Part shown: in pieces, positions 17,149 through 25,510 of the stretch
Layout: every line of letters starts with the position of its first letter
How positions within the stretch are numbered: the stretch's first letter is position 1
Assembly (NCBI RefSeq): GCF_900240995.1
Contig: NZ_LT965953.1
Location: 827,303 to 891,302 of the forward strand
Direction: 5' to 3'
Length of the DNA: 64,000 nt
Source of the DNA: Bacillus sp. Marseille-P3661
Lineage (GTDB): Bacteria; Bacillota; Bacilli; Bacillales; Bacillaceae_J
The notes under the pieces: generated by a model
What the model saw: the letters and a program-made list of their open reading frames with translations, nothing else
Database searches by the model: none
Told to the model about the DNA's origin: nothing
Translations under genes and position numbers: made by a program

Positions 17149-18426
17149 ATGCTACAACTAATCGCTACTATAATCGGAGCATCAATAGTACTTGTTATAT
17201 TACTGTTTTTACCGATAAAAGTGACGAAACAGAACTTACTTATGATTGTCGGGGTTTCTTTGTTTGTTGCATTATTATTTAACCTTATGACAAGTATTTA
17301 TAGTATTTCATTAGCTGCTATTACAATGATTGTGTTGTTAGTATTACTGACTATTCTATTTGGAAATTATATATTAGAGCTTGATCAACCTGAGGTTGAA
17401 GACATAATCGAAACAAATCACAACCAAACGATAGATAAAGAATTGGTCAACGATATAGATATATCTTCAATAAATCAAAGTAGGATCGATGATTACATAA
17501 ATTCATTGACAAAGGCAGAATCGGACAAAGTAATTGCAGTTAATGAGGATGTTCAAAAGTCATCATCCATACAGGAGGAAACAGAACGAACAGTAGCTGA
17601 TTCTATAGTGGATGAGGACAAAATGCATTTAGACAGTACACAATTATCAGAATGGATCCCTGCACAAGAAGAATTTGAAAAAGAAGATAGCATAATGGTA
17701 GAAAAAGACAATGCGATGTCTAATTCTGACTTAGTAGATTTGAGTTTATTAACAAAACAAGAAAACGAAATCGAAAAGAGCAATGAAGATATTCCGGATA
17801 GTAAGCTGAAACCTGAATCGAAATCTATACTAGACGAGGAAATGGAGAACGATATAATTGAAGAACAAGAAACAAGTTCTAGCTTTTATAATTCAGTTAT
17901 TAATATAGATATAGACGAAAATATGGAATCTCTTTTTGAAGATTATAATCAAAAAATTGTTAATGCCGAGGTTATTGAACTGCCTATAAACATCGAAAAT
18001 AATGAAATGAATGATAATCAAGTAGCTGAAAGTGATGATAATGAACTTCTCGACGAAATAGTAACTGAGGAGCACCTTATTAATGAAAGTGAAGTCAACA
18101 AATACCCTAAGCAAGATTTGGCGGTTGAATATCTATTACATGATATCGAAATACAACCAGAGCCTGATGTAGAAGAATTGCCAGCAAAGGTAAATCCTAG
18201 TCAATACGAAAAATTACTTACTGATCTGGGCGACATCGACAAACAAGAGGATTTAGAAACAGATACTATTAAAGATTTACATACAAAATCTGAAACAAAG
18301 GCAGATGTAATAAACGAAAAAACAGAGTTAAAAGCAGGTGAGAAAGTCGAATTAAACGAAGAGAACAGGGACATTATTAACAAACGTAAGGCATTGTTTA
18401 AGCAACTTGAAGATGATTTATTTTAA
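17149..18426 (+). CDS. Second membrane protein with long acidic tail, pilus locus
   Basis: 425 residues from ATG 17149 behind AAGGTGTGAGG. The first 80 residues contain three hydrophobic segments (about 2-22, 27-46, 50-72). Most of the remainder is Glu/Asp/Asn/Ile-rich and likely disordered. It ends in a short basic-acidic helix (KRKALFKQLEDDLF). The plan is the same as the 775-residue protein at 12374-14701, but the conserved C-terminal domain of that protein is missing. An upstream in-frame extension to 17086 crosses a palindromic stretch and has no good binding site. It lies 24 bp upstream of pilB. Function not recognised. Confidence 0.6.
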   Translation: MLQLIATIIGASIVLVILLFLPIKVTKQNLLMIVGVSLFVALLFNLMTSIYSISLAAITMIVLLVLLTILFGNYILELDQPEVEDIIETNHNQTIDKELVNDIDISSINQSRIDDYINSLTKAESDKVIAVNEDVQKSSSIQEETERTVADSIVDEDKMHLDSTQLSEWIPAQEEFEKEDSIMVEKDNAMSNSDLVDLSLLTKQENEIEKSNEDIPDSKLKPESKSILDEEMENDIIEEQETSSSFYNSVINIDIDENMESLFEDYNQKIVNAEVIELPINIENNEMNDNQVAESDDNELLDEIVTEEHLINESEVNKYPKQDLAVEYLLHDIEIQPEPDVEELPAKVNPSQYEKLLTDLGDIDKQEDLETDTIKDLHTKSETKADVINEKTELKAGEKVELNEENRDIINKRKALFKQLEDDLF

Positions 18427-18450
18427 TCCTTTTGATAGGGAGGGCTTTTG

Positions 18451-20091
18451 GTGTCAACGAAAAGAAAGCGGCTCGGCGATTTATTAGTTGAAGCGGGAAT
18501 TATTTCAGACGAACAATTACAAGATACATTGAAAACGAAAAAGAATGGACAAAAGCTTGGCGATGCCCTAGTGGATAAAGGATATATTACCGAGCATCAG
18601 CTAATCGAAGTGTTAGAATTCCAATTAGGTATTCCACACATTAGTTTATATCGCTATCCAATTGATTCTAGCTTAATGAATCTTGTTTCTAAAGATTTAG
18701 CACGTCGTAAGTTATTAATTCCACTTCGTAAGGAAGGAAATCAACTATTTGTTGCTATGAATGACCCGATGGATTATTATGCCATTGACGATTTGCGGAT
18801 GGCAACGGGATTTCAAATCTCTCCAGCGATTGCGACCAAAGATGATATCCTCCAAGCAATTAATAAACATTATAACATCCAAGCGACTAAAGATGATATA
18901 AAGATTGGTGAAGGTGGAGCTGGTGGAGATGTCGATGATTCGACTATCAATCTTGTAAACCAAATCCTTCTTCATGGCATCCAGCTTAAGGCCAGCGATA
19001 TTCATATTGATCCACACGAAACAACGGTGGCTATTCGGTACCGGGTCGATGGTGTGTTAAAAACTGAGCGAACACTATCTAAAAATATACAGGCGCAGCT
19101 AATTGCGCGGATTAAGATTATGGCCAATTTAAATATTACCGAATCAAGGTTGCCACAGGATGGTCGAATAAAAGTTAACTTAAGCATGACACCGATTGAT
19201 CTGCGAATTTCAACGCTGCCTACAGTATATGGAGAAAAAGTTGTGATCCGGATTTTGGATTTAGGCAGTGTTCTTAATAAGCTATCTGAACTAGGATTTA
19301 ATAAAATCAACTACAAGCGCTTTATAAAACTGATTGAGCAACCATCAGGGATTATTCTAATTACAGGACCAACCGGCTCTGGGAAATCTTCAACTTTATA
19401 TGCAGCTTTAAATTATTTAAATTCAGATGAAGTGAACATCATTACAGTTGAAGATCCAGTGGAATATCAAATTGAGGGTATTAATCAAGTTCAGGTCAAC
19501 GCTAATGTTGGTTTAACGTTTGCAGCAGGCTTACGTTCTATATTACGTCAAGATCCTAATATCATTATGGTTGGAGAAATTCGCGATACGGAAACAGCAG
19601 AAATTGCGATTAGAGCGTCTTTGACAGGGCATCTAGTCTTAAGCACACTACATACAAATAGCGCGATTGCAACGATTCCGCGCTTAATTGATATGGATGT
19701 TGAGCCCTATTTAGTAGTTTCGTCCCTATCGGGAATTGTTGCGCAACGGTTATTAAGAAAAGTTTGTACAGACTGCAAAGAACCCTATGCACCTACGGAA
19801 ATGGAAAAACAAATGTTCAATAAAAGAGGGCTGTATGTAGAAAAACTATATCGCGGTCGTGGCTGTGGTAGCTGTAGAGATACAGGATATCGTGGCCGTA
19901 TGGCGATTCAAGAAGTGCTTGTTATTGATGACGAAATCCGTGGTTTAATGATGAACAATGCTCCGATTTCAAAAATTCGTGACCATGCTATGCAAGCTGG
20001 AATGATTTTTTTACTTGATGATGGATTATTAAAAGCAAAACAAGGGTTGACCACGACTGAGGAAGTATTGCGTGTAGCTGTAGAGGATTAA
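18451..20091 (+). CDS. pilB: Type IV pilus assembly ATPase PilB (MshEN domain)
   Basis: Hexameric cytoplasmic motor that powers pilus extension. 546 residues from GTG 18451 (TTG 18448 sits closer to the SD AGGGAGGG). Residues 7-58 form an MshEN domain: RLGDLLVEAGIISDEQLQDT and KLGDALVDKGYITEHQL. This is the tandem LG-x-x-L-x-x-x-G motif known in other PilB/MshE proteins to bind cyclic di-GMP; the first copy ends in Lys where Gln is usual. Walker A GPTGSGKSS is near residue 305. VEDPVEYQIEG, GEIRDTETAEIA and LSTLHTNSA follow. A zinc tetracysteine is formed by CTDC (about 440) and CGSC. First of the pilB-pilT-pilC run. Confidence 0.95.
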   Translation: MSTKRKRLGDLLVEAGIISDEQLQDTLKTKKNGQKLGDALVDKGYITEHQLIEVLEFQLGIPHISLYRYPIDSSLMNLVSKDLARRKLLIPLRKEGNQLFVAMNDPMDYYAIDDLRMATGFQISPAIATKDDILQAINKHYNIQATKDDIKIGEGGAGGDVDDSTINLVNQILLHGIQLKASDIHIDPHETTVAIRYRVDGVLKTERTLSKNIQAQLIARIKIMANLNITESRLPQDGRIKVNLSMTPIDLRISTLPTVYGEKVVIRILDLGSVLNKLSELGFNKINYKRFIKLIEQPSGIILITGPTGSGKSSTLYAALNYLNSDEVNIITVEDPVEYQIEGINQVQVNANVGLTFAAGLRSILRQDPNIIMVGEIRDTETAEIAIRASLTGHLVLSTLHTNSAIATIPRLIDMDVEPYLVVSSLSGIVAQRLLRKVCTDCKEPYAPTEMEKQMFNKRGLYVEKLYRGRGCGSCRDTGYRGRMAIQEVLVIDDEIRGLMMNNAPISKIRDHAMQAGMIFLLDDGLLKAKQGLTTTEEVLRVAVED

Positions 20092-20106
20092 AGGAGGGTG
20101 AGGGGA

Positions 20107-21147
20107 ATGAAAGAACGATTAGATCAATTGCTTCGAGCAGCATTTGAGCTAGGTGCCTCAGATGTTCATATAACAGTTGGTGTACCACCTGTGTTTCGAA
20201 TTCATGGTGAATTAAAACAATATGGAAAAGATATTATTAAACCAGCTGATAGTGAAGGTATGGCTCAATCAATTATTTCAGATAGTCAATGGCAGCAATT
20301 TAAAGATAAAGGCGAGCTTGACTTCTCATATGGTCTTCAGGGCGTATCTCGTTTTCGTGTAAACACATACCATCAAAGAGGCTGCATAAGCATGGCGATC
20401 CGGACGGTTCCGACGCAAATTCCAACGCTTGAGCAATTACAAATGCCGGAAGTTCTAAAGGACATTGCCAAAAAGCCCCAAGGTCTGTTACTAGTGACTG
20501 GCCCAACTGGTAGTGGTAAGTCAACCACATTGGCAGCTATGATTGATTATATGAACAAAAACATGCGCAGACATATCATCACGCTAGAAGATCCAATTGA
20601 ATATTTACATAAGCACCGCTATTGTATTATTGATCAAAGGGAAGTAGGTTTTGACACGCAAAATTTTGCAAATGGATTACGTGCATGTTTGCGGCAAGAT
20701 CCAGATGTGATTTTAGTAGGGGAAATGCGAGACTTAGAAACGATTTCAACAGCTATTACGGCAGCAGAAACAGGGCATTTAGTGCTAGGAACCTTACATA
20801 CAACGAGTGCACCAGCAACTATTGATCGAATTATTGATGTATTTCCGCCTAATCAGCATGCCCAAGTGCGCATCCAACTAGCATCAGTATTGGCCGCAAT
20901 TATTTCACAGCGCCTTTTCCAAACTGCAGACAAAAAAGGGCGGAAAGCAGCTACTGAAATATTAGTGAATACAGCAGCTATTAAAAATTTAATTCGCAAT
21001 GAAAAAATTCATCAAATACCGAGCGTCATGCAAACTAGCAAAGCAGCCGGAATGCATACTTTGGAGATGTCAATTAAAGATCTAGTAGAACACAAATATA
21101 TTACTAAAGAAATGGCCGCTCCTTATTTGCAGGAAGGAGCTTTATAG
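20107..21147 (+). CDS. pilT: Pilus retraction ATPase PilT
   Basis: Retracts the pilus and so drives twitching motility and surface sensing. 346 residues. ASDVHITVGVPPVFRIHG opens the N-terminal domain, Walker A is GPTGSGKST near residue 135, then LEDPIEYLH, RQDPDVILVGEMRD and the PilT-typical TAAETGHLVLGTLHTTSA. The zinc cysteines of PilB are absent, as expected. ATG 20107 is taken as start with AGGAGGG 8 bases upstream; an in-frame GTG at 20098 abuts the binding site. The presence of PilT separates this locus from the ComG competence pseudopilus, which has no retraction ATPase. It lies 15 bp after pilB. Confidence 0.96.
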   Translation: MKERLDQLLRAAFELGASDVHITVGVPPVFRIHGELKQYGKDIIKPADSEGMAQSIISDSQWQQFKDKGELDFSYGLQGVSRFRVNTYHQRGCISMAIRTVPTQIPTLEQLQMPEVLKDIAKKPQGLLLVTGPTGSGKSTTLAAMIDYMNKNMRRHIITLEDPIEYLHKHRYCIIDQREVGFDTQNFANGLRACLRQDPDVILVGEMRDLETISTAITAAETGHLVLGTLHTTSAPATIDRIIDVFPPNQHAQVRIQLASVLAAIISQRLFQTADKKGRKAATEILVNTAAIKNLIRNEKIHQIPSVMQTSKAAGMHTLEMSIKDLVEHKYITKEMAAPYLQEGAL

Positions 21148-21148
21148 A

Positions 21149-22357
21149 ATGGCTTACTTTCGCTACAAAGGTCGCAATAAAACAGGAAAAGTAGTTCAAG
21201 GGCGAATCAAAGGCGATTCGCAAAAGGAGACAGTTCAACAGCTCCGTGAACAAGGAATAGCGGTAACTTCAATTGAGGAACTAACTAGCATTTTATATAA
21301 AGAAATTAAATTATTTGAAGGTCGTGTAAAATTACAGGATTTTGTCATTTATATTCGCCAGTTTTCAACTTTATTAAAAGCAGGGATTTCTGTTGTTGAT
21401 GCAACAAATATACTATCACAGCAAACAAACAGCAAAGTCTTAAATGCAGCTTTAGTAGATGTAGAAGAAGGTTTGCGCGCAGGTAATCCCTTTTCAGATG
21501 TTGCTGAAAAGCATCGCAAAGTGTTTCCGTCGCTATTTATCAATATGATCCGGGCGGGAGAAGCAGGCGGTAATATGGATGAAATTTTAGACCGTCTCGC
21601 TGTTTATTATGAAAAGCAGCATAATACGAGAGCCAAAGTTAAGTCAGCGATGGCCTATCCCATTGTTGTCGGGGGAATTGCCGCTGTTGTCGTCATATTT
21701 TTGTTAGCAGCAGTAGTGCCAACATTTGCTAGCATGTTTCAGTCATTTGGATCAGAGCTGCCGCTCATTACAAGACTTGTTGTGAATGCTGGGAATTACT
21801 TCAAATCCCTTTGGTGGGTTTTTATTTTATTGGTTGTTGCAGCTTACTTTGGATTTACCACATTGCAACGTAATCCAAAAACAAAATATTACATTGATTA
21901 TGCACTTATAAAAATACCGATCTTCGGTAAACTACTACAAAAAGCAGCGTTAGCAAGGATGACACGAACAATGGCATCTTTATTTGCGACTTCTGTTCCT
22001 ATTCTCCAATCTGTTGCCATTGTTGAAAGAATTGTTGGCAACGAAGTAGTCGTGAAAGTGCTTAAGGAATCAAGAAACGCGTTAGAAACAGGCCAATCAA
22101 TGGTAGGTCCAATGGAAAAGCATTGGATATTCCCACCGCTTGTTACGCAAATGTTGGCTGTTGGCGAAAAAACAGGTTCTTTAGACGTGATGCTTGATAA
22201 GGTTGCTGATTTTTATGAAACAGAGGTTGATCATGCAACAGACCAAATTAAATCGCTAATTGAGCCGTTAATGATTGTATTTTTGTCTGTTGTCGTCGGT
22301 GGTATTGTAGCAGCAATTGCGATCCCAATGTTTTCCATTTTCGAGCAAATTCAATAG
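21149..22357 (+). CDS. pilC: Pilus inner-membrane platform protein PilC
   Basis: 402 residues. Begins 1 bp after the pilT stop, behind AAGGAGC. The N-terminal FRYKGRNKTGKVVQGRI is typical of PilC/GspF. Two T2SSF domains follow (about 60-185 and 265-385), with MIRAGEAGGNMDEIL and MLAVGEKTGSLDVML as the paired signature loops. Membrane segments lie at about 168-193, 217-235 and 370-395. PilC couples the PilB/PilT motors to pilin subunits at the membrane. The gene ends the ATPase-platform operon. The pilin gene downstream has its own riboswitch-controlled leader. Confidence 0.96.
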   Translation: MAYFRYKGRNKTGKVVQGRIKGDSQKETVQQLREQGIAVTSIEELTSILYKEIKLFEGRVKLQDFVIYIRQFSTLLKAGISVVDATNILSQQTNSKVLNAALVDVEEGLRAGNPFSDVAEKHRKVFPSLFINMIRAGEAGGNMDEILDRLAVYYEKQHNTRAKVKSAMAYPIVVGGIAAVVVIFLLAAVVPTFASMFQSFGSELPLITRLVVNAGNYFKSLWWVFILLVVAAYFGFTTLQRNPKTKYYIDYALIKIPIFGKLLQKAALARMTRTMASLFATSVPILQSVAIVERIVGNEVVVKVLKESRNALETGQSMVGPMEKHWIFPPLVTQMLAVGEKTGSLDVMLDKVADFYETEVDHATDQIKSLIEPLMIVFLSVVVGGIVAAIAIPMFSIFEQIQ

Positions 22358-22395
22358 GCTTAACAAAAATTTCACATTAAAGAAATAAATTTCTA

Positions 22396-22424
22396 TAGAT
22401 AATCTAAACAATTCTTTATATAAT
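22396..22424 (+). promoter_or_regulatory. Candidate sigma-A promoter of the major pilin
   Basis: TATAAT at 22419-22424 with TAGATA (4 of 6 to TTGACA) at 22396-22401, spacing 17. It places a start near 22431, just before the riboswitch. Confidence 0.6.
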
Positions 22425-22446
22425 AGATTTAGTTCGAAAGTATTAT

Positions 22447-22518
22447 ATTGGAAGCAATGAAGAATCGTTCGTAAATGGGCACTTGGACGATTTGGAGCTA
22501 CTAGTGCAACCGGCCAGT
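22447..22518 (+). promoter_or_regulatory. Class II cyclic-di-GMP riboswitch upstream of the major pilin
   Basis: The segment matches the class II c-di-GMP aptamer as I recall it from Clostridium: GGAAGCAATGAAGAAT, then GGGCACTT (22477-22484), then TAGTGCAACCGGCC (22502-22515). Helices: P1 ATTGG (22447-22451) with CCAGT (22514-22518); AATCGTTC (22463-22470) with GGACGATT (22485-22492); GCACT (22479-22483) with AGTGC (22503-22507). The second helix differs in sequence from the clostridial example but keeps pairing, which supports a conserved fold. The 3' P1 strand is also the 5' arm of the terminator at 22512-22557. Ligand-stabilised P1 should therefore block termination: an ON switch for pilin when c-di-GMP is high. 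Confidence 0.87.
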
Positions 22519-22557
22519 TTTATTTATAGAGATAAATATTATTGGCCTTTTTATTTT
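22512..22557 (+). terminator. Riboswitch expression-platform terminator
   Basis: GGCCAGTTTTATTTAT pairs almost fully with ATAAATATTATTGGCC around AGAG and is followed by TTTTTATTTT. Its 5' arm overlaps the riboswitch P1 strand, so the two structures exclude each other. Confidence 0.85.
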
Positions 22558-22646
22558 CCCAAAAATACACCACAGATTTTCAAATAAATTGGCTATAAAA
22601 AGAGAAAATAGCCAAAACAAACAAATGATGGAATAGGAGAGAAGAA

Positions 22647-23099
22647 ATGATTAAAAAAATGAAACAGCTGCTTAAGAATAACAAAGGTTTTACATTAGTT
22701 GAATTACTTGCAGTAATCGTTATTTTGGGAATTATTGCAGCGATTGCTGTGCCGAGTATTGGGAATATAATTGACAATAGTAAAAAGGATGCACATGTTG
22801 CTAATGCAAGACAACTAATTGAGGCAGCAAGATTGAAGGTTGCATCTGAAGGAATTAATATTACAACTACTGCCACAGAGTTACAAATGACTGATTTAGT
22901 TAGTCAGGGCTATCTAGAATCTGCTCCTAAAGATCCAACCGGTACAGGATCATATACTGCTGGGGAAGTTTATGTACAAAAAAATGCCACTGGAATTATA
23001 GAATATTCAGTATGGCTAGATGGAGCAAACCATGATATTGGATCGGATGGTACTGGTGTTAAAGCAGCTGATCTTGATCGCACTGATGTAACAGGATAA
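22647..23099 (+). CDS. pilA: Major type IV pilin
   Basis: 150 residues. Leader MIKKMKQLLKNNKG|FTLVELLAVIVILGIIAAIAVP: Gly-1, Phe1 and Glu5, then the long N-terminal helix. The globular part has a K-x-A-x-x-x-A-R-Q-L-I-E-A-A helix extension and a beta-strand tail with DPTGTGSYTAGEVYV and YSVWLDGANHDIG, a layout shared with Firmicute major pilins. No cysteines. SD GGAGAG precedes the ATG. Expression is probably set by the c-di-GMP-II riboswitch and limited downstream by the hairpin at 23114-23140, giving high pilin relative to the following genes. The leader is a substrate of the prepilin peptidase encoded at 23731-24498. Confidence 0.93.
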   Translation: MIKKMKQLLKNNKGFTLVELLAVIVILGIIAAIAVPSIGNIIDNSKKDAHVANARQLIEAARLKVASEGINITTTATELQMTDLVSQGYLESAPKDPTGTGSYTAGEVYVQKNATGIIEYSVWLDGANHDIGSDGTGVKAADLDRTDVTG

Positions 23100-23113
23100 A
23101 TTTGAATTGACCA

Positions 23114-23140
23114 CCGCATCAACCCCGTTGATGCGGTTTT
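23114..23140 (+). terminator. Hairpin after the major pilin
   Basis: CCGCATCAAC (23114-23123) pairs perfectly with GTTGATGCGG (23127-23136) around a CCC loop, then TTTT. The short T run suggests partial termination, so that pilin mRNA exceeds that of the distal genes. Confidence 0.85.
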
Positions 23141-23172
23141 CCACATCTACACCAAAAGGAGGTTCCCACAAC

Positions 23173-23724
23173 ATGATTCTAAATATTTTTTCCCTTGATC
23201 CTAATCGCCAAAAATATCCCTTAACAGAAACATTTGCGGTGATTGCGATTATTGGAATTTCGTTTGTTGTGGGAAATATTTTATTAGCGCGTGCCATCGA
23301 AATTTCTGAAAAGCATTCCCATCTTTTCAACGTAGATGCGATCACTCGTGTAATGCCCATCTACCTTGTTAGAGAACAGCCTTCTTTTAGTAGGGATGAT
23401 TACTATAATGAGCATTCTTTATACTATACAGATATTTCATTAACAACACTAATTCAATCGAACTATATTCAAGGTGGTTTGGATTCGGAATCTTTTGATT
23501 CGATAACATCGCTTGATCAAGTGTACGGTGATCACTCATACATAAGAGTAATTAAAGTTAAGGATCAGGTAATATATCAAATTTATTTAACAGCAGTTGA
23601 TCAAAAACAAACTTCGATCATAAATACAATCACAAATCCAACGCTAGTAGGAGAAAAGTCTATACAAACAATGGTGCCGATTGATACACTTGATACGGAA
23701 GATGTTGTTCTACCCAAATATTAA
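23173..23724 (+). CDS. Small membrane protein of the pilus operon, unknown function
   Basis: 183 residues from ATG 23173, behind AAAGGAGG. The N-terminus MILNIFSLDPNRQKYPLTETFAVI leads into one hydrophobic helix (about 21-40), then an extracellular region with many Asp, Ser and Tyr residues and no cysteines. The pre-helix sequence YPLTE resembles the first five mature residues of a pilin, with Glu at position 5, but Lys replaces the Gly needed for normal cleavage. It may be an uncleaved pilin-like protein or simply a bitopic protein. I do not recognise a family. It lies between pilin and prepilin peptidase. Confidence 0.6.
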   Translation: MILNIFSLDPNRQKYPLTETFAVIAIIGISFVVGNILLARAIEISEKHSHLFNVDAITRVMPIYLVREQPSFSRDDYYNEHSLYYTDISLTTLIQSNYIQGGLDSESFDSITSLDQVYGDHSYIRVIKVKDQVIYQIYLTAVDQKQTSIINTITNPTLVGEKSIQTMVPIDTLDTEDVVLPKY

Positions 23725-23730
23725 CTTGGA

Positions 23731-24498
23731 ATGATACCTATGAATTTTATTTTACTTATCTATATAGGAATTGTTGGCCTTGTATTAGGATCATTTTATA
23801 ATGTTGTTGGTTTGCGGGTGCCGCAAAAATTGTCGATCATCAAACCACGCTCTCATTGTCCAAACTGTCAACATGAACTAACAGCCACGGAGCTGATTCC
23901 TGTTTTTTCTTTTATATTACAAAAAGGAAAATGTAAAAGCTGCGGTATGAAAATTTCGTGGATATATCCAGTTTTTGAAATTATGACGAGTTGTTTATTT
24001 GTGTTGTCTGCGATTCTGATCGGTTGGACACCAGAGCTAATAGTTGCCCTGCTATTAATGTCCTTGCTAATGATCATTTTTATTTCTGACATTCATTATA
24101 TGATCATTCCAGATAAAGTTCTGTTGTTTTTTGCTCCGTTATTTCTAATTGCTAGGATCATTATCCCGTTGGACCCGTGGTATAGTCCTTTTGTTGGCAG
24201 TGTGCTAGGATTCGGTTTATTGCTATTGATTGCGGTCATAAGTCGTGGCGGCATGGGCGGCGGCGATATAAAGCTATTTGCGGTGTTAGGCCTGGCGTTA
24301 GGCTGGCAAAATATTTTGCTAACTTTAATGTTCGCTAGCTTGTATGGGTCGATCGTCGGAGTATGCTTGCTGCTAAGTGGAAAAGTTAAACGTGGAGAGC
24401 CTGTACCATTCGGGCCTTTTATTGTGATGGGTGCGATAACAGCTTATTTTTTTGGACAACCTATTATTAAGTGGTATGCAGATTATATAAACGTATGA
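23731..24498 (+). CDS. pilD: Prepilin peptidase / N-methyltransferase (PilD/ComC type)
   Basis: 255 residues, polytopic membrane protein. Cuts prepilin leaders after Gly and methylates the new N-terminus. The N-terminal methylase-like part has paired zinc cysteines CPNC and CKSCG (about residues 48-71). Catalytic aspartates of the A24 family are seen in SDIHYMIIPD (about 119-128) and GGMGGGDIKL (about 175-184). About eight membrane segments. The GPFIVMGA stretch near the end is also typical. The position between folC and spoIIB is exactly that of comC in B. subtilis, so this is its positional counterpart. It probably serves both pilus and competence pseudopilins. Confidence 0.95.
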   Translation: MIPMNFILLIYIGIVGLVLGSFYNVVGLRVPQKLSIIKPRSHCPNCQHELTATELIPVFSFILQKGKCKSCGMKISWIYPVFEIMTSCLFVLSAILIGWTPELIVALLLMSLLMIIFISDIHYMIIPDKVLLFFAPLFLIARIIIPLDPWYSPFVGSVLGFGLLLLIAVISRGGMGGGDIKLFAVLGLALGWQNILLTLMFASLYGSIVGVCLLLSGKVKRGEPVPFGPFIVMGAITAYFFGQPIIKWYADYINV

Positions 24499-24523
24499 TT
24501 CTTATTGGGGGTGAAAGTAGGCG

Positions 24524-25510
24524 GTGTTTACCAAGAAAAATCACAAAATACATATAGTCATTAAAGATCATGTCTTTCGTTTTATTGAATCTACACAAGC
24601 AAATCTTGAATCATTACAAACATATGGTGAACGCTATTTGCCGCCTGGTGTCATTCGTGAAGGGAAAATCATCGAACGAGAAACGCTAACCATGATACTT
24701 TCAGAAATAATAGATGAACTTAAACTGCGTGGCAGGAAAGTACAATTTTTTGTACCAGATGCATACGTAGTAATCCGGAAAATTCAGATCCCAGTTGATA
24801 TTCCAGATGATGAAATAATGGGCTACTTGTTTTTAGAGCTAGGTGAAAGTATTCACTTACCGTTTGAAGATCCGCAATTTGATTATTCAATCGTTCAAAA
24901 AGGTGAAGAACAAACTGAAATAGTACTTGTTGCGTCCCAACGAAATTTAATCGAGGAGTACGCAACTGTTCTTAGAGATATAAAGTTAAAACCTATTGTT
25001 GTAGATGTATCATCTTTATCAGTATATCGATTGTTACATACTCTAAAAATGGTAGATCAGGATGAACATCTAATGCTGCTGCAGTTTGATATACAGGCTG
25101 TAAACGTAACAATTTTTCATCAAGATATACCTCAATTTACAAGGCATCTAAAATTGAATTTAGATCATGATTTATGGGAAGTTAAAAAAAGTGAAGATGG
25201 GATTCAAAAGTTATTTTGGATCGGTGAGCAAGAAGAAATTGATGGACAAATTCAAGATATTGTCACTGAAGTCGATCGGATGCTTAATTTTTACCGGTAT
25301 TCTGTTAATCAAGGTCGAGTAGGTGTTAGCAAAATATTGCTAACAGGTGATTACCCTAAATTAGACTATGTAGTTTCCATCTTAAAAAAATCTGTGGATC
25401 TGTCTGTTGAGCAACTTTCTGAAGCTGCAACTAGCACTCGTTCCGGTGCAGAAATTCCGATGCGATTTCATGAGCTTGTCGGACTTGCTCTTAAAAGCGA
25501 GGTGCAATAA
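24524..25510 (+). CDS. pilM: Pilus assembly protein PilM (actin-like)
   Basis: 328 residues from GTG 24524. The protein follows the PilM/ComA-type actin fold rather than motif-rich families: HIVIKDHVFRFIES at the start, then LPPGVIREGKIIERETL, VPDAYVVIRKIQIP and ELGESIHLPFEDPQFDY, which are conserved among Gram-positive PilM. ILLTGDYPKLDYVVSIL near 275 is the usual second nucleotide-site strand, and MRFHELVGLAL lies near the C-terminus. PilM is cytoplasmic and binds the N-terminus of PilN. The stop overlaps the pilN start, indicating coupling. Confidence 0.88.
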   Translation: MFTKKNHKIHIVIKDHVFRFIESTQANLESLQTYGERYLPPGVIREGKIIERETLTMILSEIIDELKLRGRKVQFFVPDAYVVIRKIQIPVDIPDDEIMGYLFLELGESIHLPFEDPQFDYSIVQKGEEQTEIVLVASQRNLIEEYATVLRDIKLKPIVVDVSSLSVYRLLHTLKMVDQDEHLMLLQFDIQAVNVTIFHQDIPQFTRHLKLNLDHDLWEVKKSEDGIQKLFWIGEQEEIDGQIQDIVTEVDRMLNFYRYSVNQGRVGVSKILLTGDYPKLDYVVSILKKSVDLSVEQLSEAATSTRSGAEIPMRFHELVGLALKSEVQ

